From the NCBI GenBank assembly GCA_016792565.1, contig JAEUMK010000006.1:1-52578 (forward strand): a stretch of DNA of 52,578 nt, in the 5' to 3' direction. Position 1 is the first letter of the stretch. Each line of letters opens with the position of its first letter. The position numbers and the translations under genes are program-made. A model generated the notes under the pieces. It ran no database searches. It worked only from the letters and a program-made list of their open reading frames with translations, and was not told where the DNA came from. This DNA is from Alphaproteobacteria bacterium (GTDB lineage: Bacteria > Pseudomonadota > Alphaproteobacteria > Micropepsales > Micropepsaceae). Shown here piece after piece: positions 1-8,102 of this stretch.

Positions 1-213
1 CTTGTTGCGGTTCATCTGCATGAAGAGCGCACCCTCGCGCTCGAACGACTTGTCGCCGGGCAGGATCGGCACCATCCAGCGGTCCTCGCTGCCCTCGCGC
101 TTTTCGATGCGGATGACCTCGGCCCCCAGATCGCCGAGCAGAGCGGCGCAATAGGGCCCTGCGATGTAGCGCCCGAAATAGAGGACGCGCACGCCCTCCA
201 GCACCTTGGCCAT
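1..213 (-). CDS. CaiB/BaiF-family (class III) CoA-transferase, N-terminal fragment
   Basis: Only the first 71 codons are present; the gene runs off the left edge. It starts at the ATG whose complement lies at 211-213. The protein opens [20 protein letters not shown] and continues with [17 protein letters not shown], the usual opening of class III CoA-transferases (CaiB/BaiF, formyl-CoA and succinyl-CoA transferases), which move CoA between acyl groups in the cytoplasm. The [11 protein letters not shown] block is the family hallmark. The catalytic Asp lies beyond the fragment, so substrate cannot be inferred. Family membership is secure; activity is not. Confidence 0.85.
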   Translation of the reverse strand, partial: MAKVLEGVRVLYFGRYIAGPYCAALLGDLGAEVIRIEKREGSEDRWMVPILPGDKSFEREGALFMQMNRNK

Positions 214-543
214 TCCCGCTCGCTCCCTGACGGTTGTCCTTGTGCGGCGAGGTTTAGACGGCCCGTCCCGCGACGGCAACGCAAAGGCGCGACGGAAATT
301 CCCCGCCGCAGCGTTCATGCCTGCGACGATGCCCGGACCGACCGTCCGGGCGCACGGAGCGGATATCGGAAAGCGCGCGGGACAAGCCCCCCATTACGTC
401 CCGCCGCGACTTGGGGCGGCGTCCTGCCCATCGGGCGCCGCCCCTCCTTCCGCTCTGACAGGCGAAACGCGGACGGGCTGGTCCCCATCGTGTCCGGCCG
501 CGTGCTTCGGGGCGGCGTCTTGCCCGGCGCCGCCCCGGCTTTC
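214..543. other. Intergenic region with two palindromes
   Basis: This 330-bp stretch separates two minus-strand genes. I find no convincing coding frame. Its only clear structure is the pair of related palindromes at 413-444 and 509-536, described separately. I see no good promoter for the CoA-transferase, although its leader must lie here if it is not transcribed from further upstream. Confidence 0.6.
413..536. repeat. Two related GC-rich palindromes
   Basis: Copy 1 (413-444) has arms GGGGCGGCG and CGCCGCCCC around a 14-nt loop. Copy 2 (509-536) has identical 9-nt arms around a 10-nt loop. The sequence after the left arm is also shared (TC, then C or T, then TGCCC), so these are copies of one element and not merely two GC-rich hairpins. 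Copy 2 begins 8 nt beyond the stop of the gene at 544-1077 and could act as its terminator, but no T-run follows. A REP-like or other intergenic palindromic repeat is the alternative. Confidence 0.6.
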
Positions 544-1077
544 CTAGTCGCATTCCTCGGCGCCGATGCCGAGCCAGTTCCAGATTCGTCCGGCGAGGCC
601 GCAGGCCTCTTCGCGCGCCGCGCTGTCGACCGAGGATTCGCAGTAGAGCGACTGCGAATCGCAATAGGGGGTGTCGCGCGGCGCCATCACGATCTCGACC
701 TGGTCGAGGGCGATGCGCGGCTCCGGATCGGCCGACATGAAGGCTTCGAGGAATTTCGCCTCGCTGAGCGCGTCGTAGTCGGTCCACAGGGTCGGTCCCG
801 AGGGGATCGTGCCGTAGTCGTAGCAGGCGACCTCGAAGGCGAGCTCGGCACCGGGCACCAGGTCGCCGCGGAACACCTTCACCACGGTGCCCTCGACCGC
901 ACAGGCGCCCATGCCGCCGTTGGGCGAATCGACGTCCTCGACGGCGATCTGGATGTGATTGGGGGCCGAGCGGCGCGCTTCCTCGTAGTATTCCGGCGCC
1001 AGGACGGCCCAGGCCGGGCCGCTCAGCAGCGCGGCGGGCGCCACAAATGCCAAAAATGTCGATGCGCCTCGGGTCAC
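544..1077 (-). CDS. Small secreted protein of unknown function
   Basis: I do not recognise a family. From a GTG start at 1077 the product is about 177 residues and begins with a typical Sec signal peptide, TRGASTFLAFVAPAALLSGP, with an AWA cleavage site. The frame stays open to 1197, but that extension would overlap ccmI and bury the signal peptide behind a charged stretch, so I prefer the GTG; no strong ribosome-binding site decides it. The mature part has six cysteines, four of them near the C-terminus, suggesting disulfides in the periplasm. It is divergent from ccmI with 83 bp between the starts. Confidence 0.6.
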   Translation of the reverse strand: MTRGASTFLAFVAPAALLSGPAWAVLAPEYYEEARRSAPNHIQIAVEDVDSPNGGMGACAVEGTVVKVFRGDLVPGAELAFEVACYDYGTIPSGPTLWTDYDALSEAKFLEAFMSADPEPRIALDQVEIVMAPRDTPYCDSQSLYCESSVDSAAREEACGLAGRIWNWLGIGAEECD

Positions 1078-1160
1078 GAGGGGTGGTATAGCGCAGCCGA
1101 TGGCGGCCACCGCAAGGGCGCCGGGGCGCCGCCGCTCGAAATGCGAGGCTTGTTGCACGA

Positions 1161-2219
1161 ATGCTGCTTTGGGTTCTGTTCGCCGCACTGACCGCACTAT
1201 CCGCCGTCCTCGTCGTCCGGCCCTTCCTGACGCGCCCGGACGGGCGCGAGGGGGCTTCGTCGGCGGCGATCTACAGGGCGCAACTGGCGGAATTGCGGCG
1301 GGAGGCCGAGGCCGGGGCGATCGGCGCGGCCGAGGCCGAGGAAGCGCGGCGCGAGATCGCCCGCCGCCTGCTCGCGGCCGATGCAGCCGCCAGGGCGCCG
1401 CGTGGTCCGGGGCTGAAGCGCGAGGCGGCGATCGGCCTGGCGCTCGCCGGCATCGTGCCGCTGGCGGCGCTGGCGTTCTACGCGACGCTCGGCCGCCCCG
1501 ACCTGCCCGGCACGCCGCTCGCCGGCCGCGACATGGACGCCGCGATGCGCGCCGCGCCGCTGGAAGAGGTCGCCGACAAGCTGTTCGAGCGCCTGGTGAT
1601 GGACCCGGCGCACCCCGATGGCTGGATCCTGCTCGCCCGGACCTATACCCGCCTGCAACGCTATGACGAGGCGGCGATGGCCTATGGCCGGGCGATCGCG
1701 CTGCTGGGCGAAGAGGCGCCGGCCGATCTCTGGAGCGCCTATGGCGAGGTCCTGGCCCTGGCGGCGGGCGGCCGTGTGACGGCGGAGGCCAGGACCGCGT
1801 TCGAGACGGCGCTGAAGATCGATCCGAAGGACGAGCCGGCGCGCTACTATCTGGCGCTGCACAAGGCGCAGAACGGCGACACCGCGGGGGCGAGGGCGGA
1901 TCTCGAGGCGCTGCTCGCCGAGCTGGCGGCCGACGCGCCGCAGCGTCCGCTGGTCGAGGCCAAGCTGGCGGAACTGAATGCGCCGGAGGTGACCGACGAT
2001 CCCATGGTGCGGGGGATGGTCGACGGCCTCGCCGAGAAGCTGGCGGCCGAGCCCGAGAATCTCGACGGCTGGCTGCTGCTCATCACCTCCTATGTGAAGC
2101 TCGACGAGCGCGACAAGGCGCTGGCCGCCCTCGCCAAGGCGCGCGAGATCTTCAAGGACGATCCCGCCGCGCTTGAGGCGCTGGCGGCCAAGGCGCGGGA
2201 ACTGGGGCTGGAGCCCTAG
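1161..2219 (+). CDS. ccmI: Cytochrome c maturation protein CcmI (CycH)
   Basis: The 352-residue protein has an N-terminal membrane helix (about 2-20), a cytoplasmic loop rich in Arg and Glu, a second helix (about 92-110) and a periplasmic C-terminal part with TPR-like repeats. This is the standard CcmI layout. In System I maturation CcmI chaperones apocytochrome c and hands it to the CcmFH haem ligation complex. It would normally head a ccmIEFH operon, but here ccmE begins 5.4 kb further on, after genes on both strands. Its TAG stop shares the four bases CTAG with the stop of the convergent hydrolase gene. Confidence 0.92.
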   Translation: MLLWVLFAALTALSAVLVVRPFLTRPDGREGASSAAIYRAQLAELRREAEAGAIGAAEAEEARREIARRLLAADAAARAPRGPGLKREAAIGLALAGIVPLAALAFYATLGRPDLPGTPLAGRDMDAAMRAAPLEEVADKLFERLVMDPAHPDGWILLARTYTRLQRYDEAAMAYGRAIALLGEEAPADLWSAYGEVLALAAGGRVTAEARTAFETALKIDPKDEPARYYLALHKAQNGDTAGARADLEALLAELAADAPQRPLVEAKLAELNAPEVTDDPMVRGMVDGLAEKLAAEPENLDGWLLLITSYVKLDERDKALAALAKAREIFKDDPAALEALAAKARELGLEP

Positions 2220-3214
2220 TTCCGCATCTCGATCGTCGCCTCTTCGCCAAGCTCGGTGCGGGCGCCCTCGCCGCGCAGCCAGGCGAGGGCGGCAGCGTCG
2301 CCCGACAGATAGGCGTCCCAGAAGGCGATCGAGGCTTGCTGGATGAGGCGGTGGTCGAGCGCGTCGTCCGGCCTCGCGCCGTCCCGCCGCTCGCGGCCGC
2401 CGAACACCGCGTGGTCGCCGCCCTGGATGACGATCAGATACTGGCCGGGCGCGGGGATGGTGCGGAACGGAATCTGGCGGTCGCTGGCCGGCTGGTCGGG
2501 ATCGAGCGGGTTCATGTCCTCGGTCCCGGTGAAATGGAGCATCGGAAGCGTCATGTCGGTGTAGGCTTCCTCAAGGCTCACCCGGCCCATCGGCTTGTTC
2601 GGCGAATAGGCGATCGCCGCCTTGAAGCGCGGCTCCTTGAACTGGTAGCGGCCGCCCCGCCCGATCTTCTGTCCGGCGGCGATCATCGTGGAGACCGCGC
2701 CGAAGGAGTGTCCCGACATGCCGAGCCGCGTCAGGTCGAGCCGCCCGGCGAGCGCCCCGCCCGGCGCGGTCATCAGTTCGAGCTGGTCGACCACGAAGGG
2801 GACATCCCGGAAGCGGTCGAGCGAGACGCGCACGTCCTTCACCGCCTCCTTCAGCGCTGCGATCACGGCTTCGCGGCCGACGAGCCCAGCCCAGACGGAC
2901 TCGTCCGAGCCGGGATGCTGGATGTGGACCGCGACATAGCCCCAGGAGGCGAGGTGCTGGCCCAGATAGCCGGCCGCCTCGCGCGAGCCGCCGAGGCCGT
3001 GGCTGAAGACGACGACCGCTCGGGCGCCCGGAGCGCCGGCGGGCAGATAGAGCTTGTAGGGCACGTCGCGCTCGCGCGCCGCGTCGTGCCAGGTTCCGAG
3101 GACGCTCTCCACAGCGAAGGGACCGGGGTCCGCCTTGTAGGGCGCGGCGGCGGCCGGGACGGTCCAGGCGAGCAGGATCAGCAAGAGGGCGGCGACGTGC
3201 CGGGCAGCATGCAT
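2216..3214 (-). CDS. Secreted alpha/beta hydrolase (dienelactone hydrolase/PAF-acetylhydrolase-like)
   Basis: The 332-residue protein has a Sec signal peptide ending around AAAAP (residue 25). The hydrolase core shows SHGLGG as the oxyanion strand, a nucleophile elbow GHSFG with Ser170, a likely acid in FTGTEDMNPLDP, and a His in GGDHAVFGG, so the triad looks complete. The family includes platelet-activating-factor acetylhydrolases and dienelactone hydrolases; the substrate here is unknown. It should act in the periplasm. It converges on ccmI and is divergent from the MFS gene at 3317. Confidence 0.8.
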   Translation of the reverse strand: MHAARHVAALLLILLAWTVPAAAAPYKADPGPFAVESVLGTWHDAARERDVPYKLYLPAGAPGARAVVVFSHGLGGSREAAGYLGQHLASWGYVAVHIQHPGSDESVWAGLVGREAVIAALKEAVKDVRVSLDRFRDVPFVVDQLELMTAPGGALAGRLDLTRLGMSGHSFGAVSTMIAAGQKIGRGGRYQFKEPRFKAAIAYSPNKPMGRVSLEEAYTDMTLPMLHFTGTEDMNPLDPDQPASDRQIPFRTIPAPGQYLIVIQGGDHAVFGGRERRDGARPDDALDHRLIQQASIAFWDAYLSGDAAALAWLRGEGARTELGEEATIEMRN

Positions 3215-3316
3215 GGTCTGAGGTCTCCCGGCCGTCTAACGCACGCGGCGCGCGCTTCCGTCGCATGGGTTACACGGGTCCAAGACGGCGCGCCACGGCG
3301 CCGCTAGTCTCGGCCC

Positions 3317-4531
3317 ATGACCGCTCCGCCGCCCCGTCAAGCGCGCCTCTTCATCTTTATGGCCGTCCTGGTCGACGCGATCGGATTCGGCATCATCATC
3401 CCGGTCCTGCCCGACCTGATCGTCGCGCTCGACGGCCAGGGATACGATCATGCGGTGGTCGTCGGCGGCTATCTGGCGGCCCTGTTCGCCGTGATGCAGG
3501 TCCTGTGCGGGCCGCTGATGGGCAATCTCAGCGACCGCTTCGGGCGCCGGCCCGTCCTGCTCATCTGCATGGCGGCATTCGGGCTGGACTTCCTGCTGAT
3601 GGCCTTCGCGCCCAGCCTGGTGTGGCTGTTCGTCGGGCGGGCGGTCGCGGGGATCACCGGCGCGATCTACGGGCCGGCCAATGCCTATCTTGCCGACATC
3701 ACGCCGCCCGAGAAGCGCGCGGCCGCCTTCGGCATGGTCGGCGCGGCGTTCGGCGCGGGGTTCGTCCTCGGTCCGGCGCTCGGCGGGCTGCTGGCCGATC
3801 TGGGGCCGCGCGCGCCGTTCTTCGCCGCGGCGGCTCTGGCGCTCCTCAACGCCGCCTACGGCTTCTTCGTGCTGCCCGAGACGCTGGCGCCGGCGCGGCG
3901 CAGGCCGTTCCGGTGGGCCCGCGCCAACCCGCTCGGCGCCTTCCGGGCGCTGACACGCCTGCCCGGACTTGGCCTGCTGGCCGGGGTCTTCTTCCTGTGG
4001 ATGCTGGCGGGCGTCGTCTACCCCGCTACCTGGCCGTTCTATGCCAGGATCCGCTTCGAGTGGGGCACCGCCGAGATCGGCTGGTCGCTCGCCTATGCGG
4101 GCACCACGATGGTGCTGGCGCAGATCCTGCTGATCGGTCCGGTCGTCAAGGCGCTGGGCGAACGCAAAGCCCTGATGGTCGGGCTTTGCGCCGGATTGTT
4201 CGAGTTCACCGCGTCGATCTTCGCGACCGAGGGCTGGATGATCTATCCGATCTGGACGATCGGGGCGTTCAGCGCCGTCGGCTACGCCTCGATCAACGCT
4301 CTGCTGTCGCAGCGCACGAGCGAGAGCGAGCAGGGCGAGCTTCAGGGCGCGCTGGCGAGCCTTACCGCCCTGGCGGAGATCGCCGGTCCGCTCGCGATGA
4401 CCCAGACGCTCGGCTATTTCTCGTCGCCCGCCGCGCCGGTGTTCTTTCCCGGCGCGGTCTTCGTTCTGGCCGCCGGCCTGACCGTCGCGGCGATGCTGCT
4501 GGCCCTGGTCGAGCGGCGGAGGGAGGCATGA
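3317..4531 (+). CDS. TetA-like major facilitator exporter
   Basis: The 404-residue protein is hydrophobic throughout and fits 12 membrane helices. Motif A between helices 2 and 3 reads GNLSDRFGRRPVLL, very close to the TetA/DHA1 drug-proton antiporter signature. The fifth-helix motif region reads FGAGFVLGPALGGLLAD. The DAIGFGIIIPVLPDLI opening is also typical of the TetA group. These proteins exchange a drug or metabolite for protons across the inner membrane. No TetR gene lies next to it, so tetracycline export is a homology-based guess and the real substrate is unknown. Its stop overlaps the next start as ATGA. Confidence 0.82.
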   Translation: MTAPPPRQARLFIFMAVLVDAIGFGIIIPVLPDLIVALDGQGYDHAVVVGGYLAALFAVMQVLCGPLMGNLSDRFGRRPVLLICMAAFGLDFLLMAFAPSLVWLFVGRAVAGITGAIYGPANAYLADITPPEKRAAAFGMVGAAFGAGFVLGPALGGLLADLGPRAPFFAAAALALLNAAYGFFVLPETLAPARRRPFRWARANPLGAFRALTRLPGLGLLAGVFFLWMLAGVVYPATWPFYARIRFEWGTAEIGWSLAYAGTTMVLAQILLIGPVVKALGERKALMVGLCAGLFEFTASIFATEGWMIYPIWTIGAFSAVGYASINALLSQRTSESEQGELQGALASLTALAEIAGPLAMTQTLGYFSSPAAPVFFPGAVFVLAAGLTVAAMLLALVERRREA

Positions 4532-4872
4532 GCATGACACCGGCGCAGGCGCGCGGGCTGGCGACGACCTTTCCCGAGGCCGTCGAACAGCTGCACTTCC
4601 ACAAGGCCTCGTTCCGCGTGGCGAAGAAGATCTTCGCAACCATGGACGAGGCGGATGCCCACATGGTCGTCAAGCTGACGGCGGACCAGCAGGCGATGAT
4701 GACCGAGGTGCGGCCCGATCTCTACCGCACGGTGCCCGGCGCCTGGGGGCGCCAGGGCTGGACCATCGTGCGGCTGCAGGCGGCGGACGCGTCGTCGCTG
4801 CGCCATGCCCTTGCGATGTCCTATCGCAACGTCGCGCCGAAGAAACTGGCGGCGCTGGTGGCGGAGGGGTGA
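4528..4872 (+). CDS. MmcQ/YjbR-family protein
   Basis: The product is a cytoplasmic protein of 114 residues. The LATTFPEAVEQLHFHKASFRV opening segment and the MVVKLTADQQAMM strand match the small MmcQ/YjbR (DUF419) family, as does the GAWGRQGWTIVRL segment. The fold resembles the double-wing DNA-binding CyaY-like fold, but no biochemical role is established for most members. A strong GGAGGGAGG ribosome-binding site lies inside the end of the exporter gene, and the ATGA overlap indicates translational coupling. The biological link between the two is unclear. Confidence 0.8.
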   Translation: MSMTPAQARGLATTFPEAVEQLHFHKASFRVAKKIFATMDEADAHMVVKLTADQQAMMTEVRPDLYRTVPGAWGRQGWTIVRLQAADASSLRHALAMSYRNVAPKKLAALVAEG

Positions 4873-4894
4873 CGCCCCTCCGCCAGAAGCTTGC

Positions 4895-6937
4895 CTAGAG
4901 GGTCACCGTCGCGACGTAGTCGTCGAGCGCCTTCTTCGCGCCGTCGCGTTCGACCTGGAGTTCGACGAGCCGCTGGGCGAGCGTCGCCAGGCGGTCTTCC
5001 TGCTCGGCGAGGGTCTGCAGGTAGCGGCGCTGCAGATCGCTGCCTTCCGGCACCGCCGCCAGGTTCTGGCGGATGCGCTCCTGCTCGGCGAACAGGCGGT
5101 CGCGTTCGGCGCTGGCCGCCGCGATCTCGCCGTCGATACGGTCGATCTCGGACTTCAGCTCGGCGACCCGCTTGAAGGCGGCCCGCTGCTGTTCCGACAG
5201 GCGCTCGTCGGCCGCGTAGTAGAGCACCGAGTTCATGTCGAGCGTGGCGAGGGTCATCGACTGGTAGTCGATGCGTTCCCACGTCGCGTCGAGCTGGCCG
5301 GTCTGGCCGGCGGCGACGCTGAACGGAATGCGCACCGAGTTCGACGTCAGCTCGACCGTCGAGGGATCGGGCGATTTCAGCTCCATGTCGTAGTGACGCG
5401 GCGTCTCGAGCACCAGCGCGCGATCCTCGTTCGCCGGAGCCTTCACGACATAGGAATAGGTCAGCCGGGTGAGCGACTGGAGCTCGACAACGCCCTTGGT
5501 GATCTTGGCGCTGGTGAGGTTCGATTCCGATTTCTGCGTCGTGTCGATCCTGGTCTTCTGGTCGAGCGCGAAGGACAGCATGCGCTTTTCGCCCTGGGGC
5601 AACGTGCCCATCACCGCGTCGCCGACATAGGTGGTGGTGCCGGCGGAGGTGTCGAACAGCGTGACGATGCCGGGCGGCAGGCCCGACTCGGTGTCGTTCA
5701 TCAGCCGGATCGAGGCCAGCGGATTGGTCCCGTGCACCGCCGGGCTGTAGAGCGAGATCTTCTCGGCCGGCACTTCGCGGTCGATGATCGGGACGGCGAG
5801 CGACTGGCCCGAGCCGGCGCTGACCGCATTGGGCAGCGTGAAGGCGACGGCGGTCGCCGATTCCTGGCTGTTGGCGGCGATATTGCCGGGCTCCGACGGC
5901 ATCGCCGATTCCTCGTAGGCGACGGCGGCCGGGGCGGGCGGCGGCGGCGGGGGCGCCGGCGCCGGTTCGGCGTAGGATGCCGCACGGTCGGCCGCGCCGC
6001 TGCCGCCGTCATAGGTATCCTTCGAGACGCCGCCGACCGAACCCTCGTCGCGCTGCGGCATCACCCGGCCCAGCACCTCGACCGGAACGGTTTCGCGGGC
6101 CACGTAGTACTTGTCGTAGAGCTGCTGGCGGAAGGTGACGGGATTGCCGCTGACCAGCGTCAGCTCGACATCCTTCCAGTCCTGGCCGCTGGCGTTCTCG
6201 ATGATCGCCCAGCCCTGCATCCGGGTCTTGTTGTCGGGCCCGGTGACGAGGCGATACGAGGTCTTCCACAGGGGCGCCTCGATGACGAAGCCGACGGTGA
6301 GCGTCCGGCTGCCGTCGCCGCGCGCCGTGATCTTCAGCGTCCGCAGCTCGCGCTGGCGGTTGGCCGCCAGGGCGGCCAGAGCCCCGTTGACCTTCTGGTC
6401 GAGCGCCTCGTTGGTGAACTTGATGCCGCGCGCGTCCTCGAGCACGAACTGGACGAGCCCGTCCTCGGTCATGATCGCCATGCGATGGCGGGTGACGGCG
6501 TTGCCGTTGGCGTCGGTCGCGCTTTCCTCGACCACCGAGACGATCCGTCCGGTCGCCTCGACCGGTTCGGAGATGTGGATTTCCTCGCCCTGCAGCGCGC
6601 CGTAGAGGCTGGCCGGCGAGGCGAAGGCGTCGGGACCGACCGGCATGGTCCGGAAGATCTCCGCCAGCGAATCGCGGCCCTGCAGCTCGATGACGCCGCT
6701 GCCGCCCTCGTCGTCGAAAATGACGGCGCTCTTCAGCACGTCATCGACCTGGTCGAGCCGCACCGGCACCTCGATCGTCTCCCAGCCGTCGACCTCGGCC
6801 TGGTACTCGAAATAGCCGACGCCGCCGGACGACAGCATCACCCGCTTGAGCTGGAGTTCCCCTGCCTGGGCGGAGAAGACCATGAGCGCCATCGAGGCCG
6901 CTCCCGCCGCGAGGCGGGCGCCGAATGTCTTGAGCAT
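4895..6937 (-). CDS. Secreted DUF4139-domain protein
   Basis: The 680-residue protein has a Sec signal peptide ending FSAQA. The body has the DUF4139 pattern: an N-terminal beta-rich part, the segment APLWKTSYRLV, then QGWAIIENASGQDWKDVEL and a C-terminal beta region. A Pro-Ala-rich linker (about residues 310-330, including a run of prolines) splits the body. The last 100 residues, from about 580, are strongly charged with Leu heptads and look like a coiled coil, which is more often N-terminal in MuiA-like relatives. The function of the family is unknown. The lipoprotein gene upstream on the same strand is 28 bp away, so the two are probably one operon. Confidence 0.8.
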   Translation of the reverse strand: MLKTFGARLAAGAASMALMVFSAQAGELQLKRVMLSSGGVGYFEYQAEVDGWETIEVPVRLDQVDDVLKSAVIFDDEGGSGVIELQGRDSLAEIFRTMPVGPDAFASPASLYGALQGEEIHISEPVEATGRIVSVVEESATDANGNAVTRHRMAIMTEDGLVQFVLEDARGIKFTNEALDQKVNGALAALAANRQRELRTLKITARGDGSRTLTVGFVIEAPLWKTSYRLVTGPDNKTRMQGWAIIENASGQDWKDVELTLVSGNPVTFRQQLYDKYYVARETVPVEVLGRVMPQRDEGSVGGVSKDTYDGGSGAADRAASYAEPAPAPPPPPPAPAAVAYEESAMPSEPGNIAANSQESATAVAFTLPNAVSAGSGQSLAVPIIDREVPAEKISLYSPAVHGTNPLASIRLMNDTESGLPPGIVTLFDTSAGTTTYVGDAVMGTLPQGEKRMLSFALDQKTRIDTTQKSESNLTSAKITKGVVELQSLTRLTYSYVVKAPANEDRALVLETPRHYDMELKSPDPSTVELTSNSVRIPFSVAAGQTGQLDATWERIDYQSMTLATLDMNSVLYYAADERLSEQQRAAFKRVAELKSEIDRIDGEIAAASAERDRLFAEQERIRQNLAAVPEGSDLQRRYLQTLAEQEDRLATLAQRLVELQVERDGAKKALDDYVATVTL

Positions 6938-6965
6938 GAGCTGTTCTCCTGGTGTGGCGCGCCGG

Positions 6966-7538
6966 TCAGGGCACGCGGGTCATGGTGAGGACATCGCCGG
7001 GGCCCGAGCGGAACGCCGCCTGGCCCTCGGGCGTCGCGAGGAAGGCGGCGACGGCCGCGCCGTCGGCCGAGACTTTCGACTGGAGGTCGATGCCCGTTCC
7101 GGAATTCGTGCCGGCCAGCTTGCCGGTGTCGATCGCCGCCGCGATCGCCTTGACGTCGAGCGTCCAGACCTCGATCGCCTCGCCCTTGGGGGCATAGCGG
7201 AAGATCATGTAGCCCGTGCCGGCTGCCACTTCCTCGCCGACAGGCGTCAGATTGGCGTAGCGCACGCCGTCGATCTCGGCGGTGGTTCCCTTGAAAGTGA
7301 TCTCCTCGGCGCCTTCCTCGGACGAGTCGCGCATGACCATCTGGATGCCGCCCTCGACGGCCGAGATGTCGAGGCGCATCGCCTCGTCGTCGGTCTCGGA
7401 CTTGGCGCTCCAGGAACCGATGATGGCGGGATCGGCCGGCGCGCCGCCGCTGAGCGGGTTGGCGAACTCCGGCACGCAGGCCGACAGGAGGACGGCGAGA
7501 CCGGCGGCGACTACGCCCGGGACGAGACGGATTTTCAT
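6966..7538 (-). CDS. Putative lipoprotein of unknown function
   Basis: I place the start at 7538, where GAGGGAA precedes the ATG by a few bases; the frame is open further upstream but lacks a signal there. The 190-residue product begins MKIRLVPGVVAAGLAVLLSAC with a clear lipobox (LSAC, Cys21), so it should be lipidated and anchored to a membrane. The mature part (IIGSWSAKSETDDEAMRLDIS onward) alternates short beta-like segments and resembles a small lipocalin- or META-like barrel only loosely. It lies 28 bp upstream of the DUF4139 gene on the same strand and is divergent from ccmE. Confidence 0.7.
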   Translation of the reverse strand: MKIRLVPGVVAAGLAVLLSACVPEFANPLSGGAPADPAIIGSWSAKSETDDEAMRLDISAVEGGIQMVMRDSSEEGAEEITFKGTTAEIDGVRYANLTPVGEEVAAGTGYMIFRYAPKGEAIEVWTLDVKAIAAAIDTGKLAGTNSGTGIDLQSKVSADGAAVAAFLATPEGQAAFRSGPGDVLTMTRVP

Positions 7539-7628
7539 TGTTCCCTCACTGGCAAGGCGACCCTTGCTCCTATAGGTTCCCCGCGCACGCAACCCCGTGC
7601 GGCATATCGTCATTCAAGAGGACCGCCA

Positions 7629-8102
7629 GTGACCCGTAAACAGCGCCGTTTCGCCTTTCTGGCCGGCGGGCTGTCGATTCTGGGGCTTGCGGCCGCCCTT
7701 GTCCTGTTCGCACTGCGGGACTCGATTGTGGTTTTTTACGGGCCGCAGGACGCTCTTGCACGTCTTGACAGCGGCCAGCTCGCGACCGGACAGCGCCTGC
7801 GGATCGGCGGACTGGTCATGCCGGGCAGCGTCCAGAAACCGGAAGGCGGCCCCATCGTCTTCGCGGTCACCGACGGCAATGCCGAGGTGAAGGTGGTCTT
7901 CAATGACATCCTGCCCGACCTGTTCCGCGAGGGGCAGGGGGTCGTCGCGCAGGGCAGTTTCGACGAGGCGCGGGTTTTCCGCGCCGACGAGGTGCTGGCC
8001 AAGCACGACGAGAAGTACATGCCGCCCGAAGTCGCCGACACACTGAAGAAGTCCGGCCACTGGAAAGAGGGCGAGGCGCCGGCGGAGGCCCCGGCGCCAT
8101 GA
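7629..8102 (+). CDS. ccmE: Cytochrome c maturation haem chaperone CcmE (CycJ)
   Basis: From a GTG start with AAGAGGAC upstream, the product has 157 residues: an N-terminal anchor (about 9-28), then an OB-fold domain in the periplasm. The haem-binding motif is intact: VLAKHDEKY contains His126, which carries haem covalently, and Tyr130. CcmE receives haem from CcmC and delivers it to CcmF. The C-terminal tail is short and rich in Ala, Pro and Glu. The stop overlaps the ccmF start as ATGA, so the two are translationally coupled. Confidence 0.95.
   Translation: MTRKQRRFAFLAGGLSILGLAAALVLFALRDSIVVFYGPQDALARLDSGQLATGQRLRIGGLVMPGSVQKPEGGPIVFAVTDGNAEVKVVFNDILPDLFREGQGVVAQGSFDEARVFRADEVLAKHDEKYMPPEVADTLKKSGHWKEGEAPAEAPAP

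Noticed and set aside
4805-6988. A long open frame on the plus strand opposite the DUF4139 gene
   Set aside because: Its composition is dominated by Arg, Gly, Asp and Val with no domain, and the minus strand has a signal peptide and recognisable domain. Antisense frames stay open in G+C-rich DNA.
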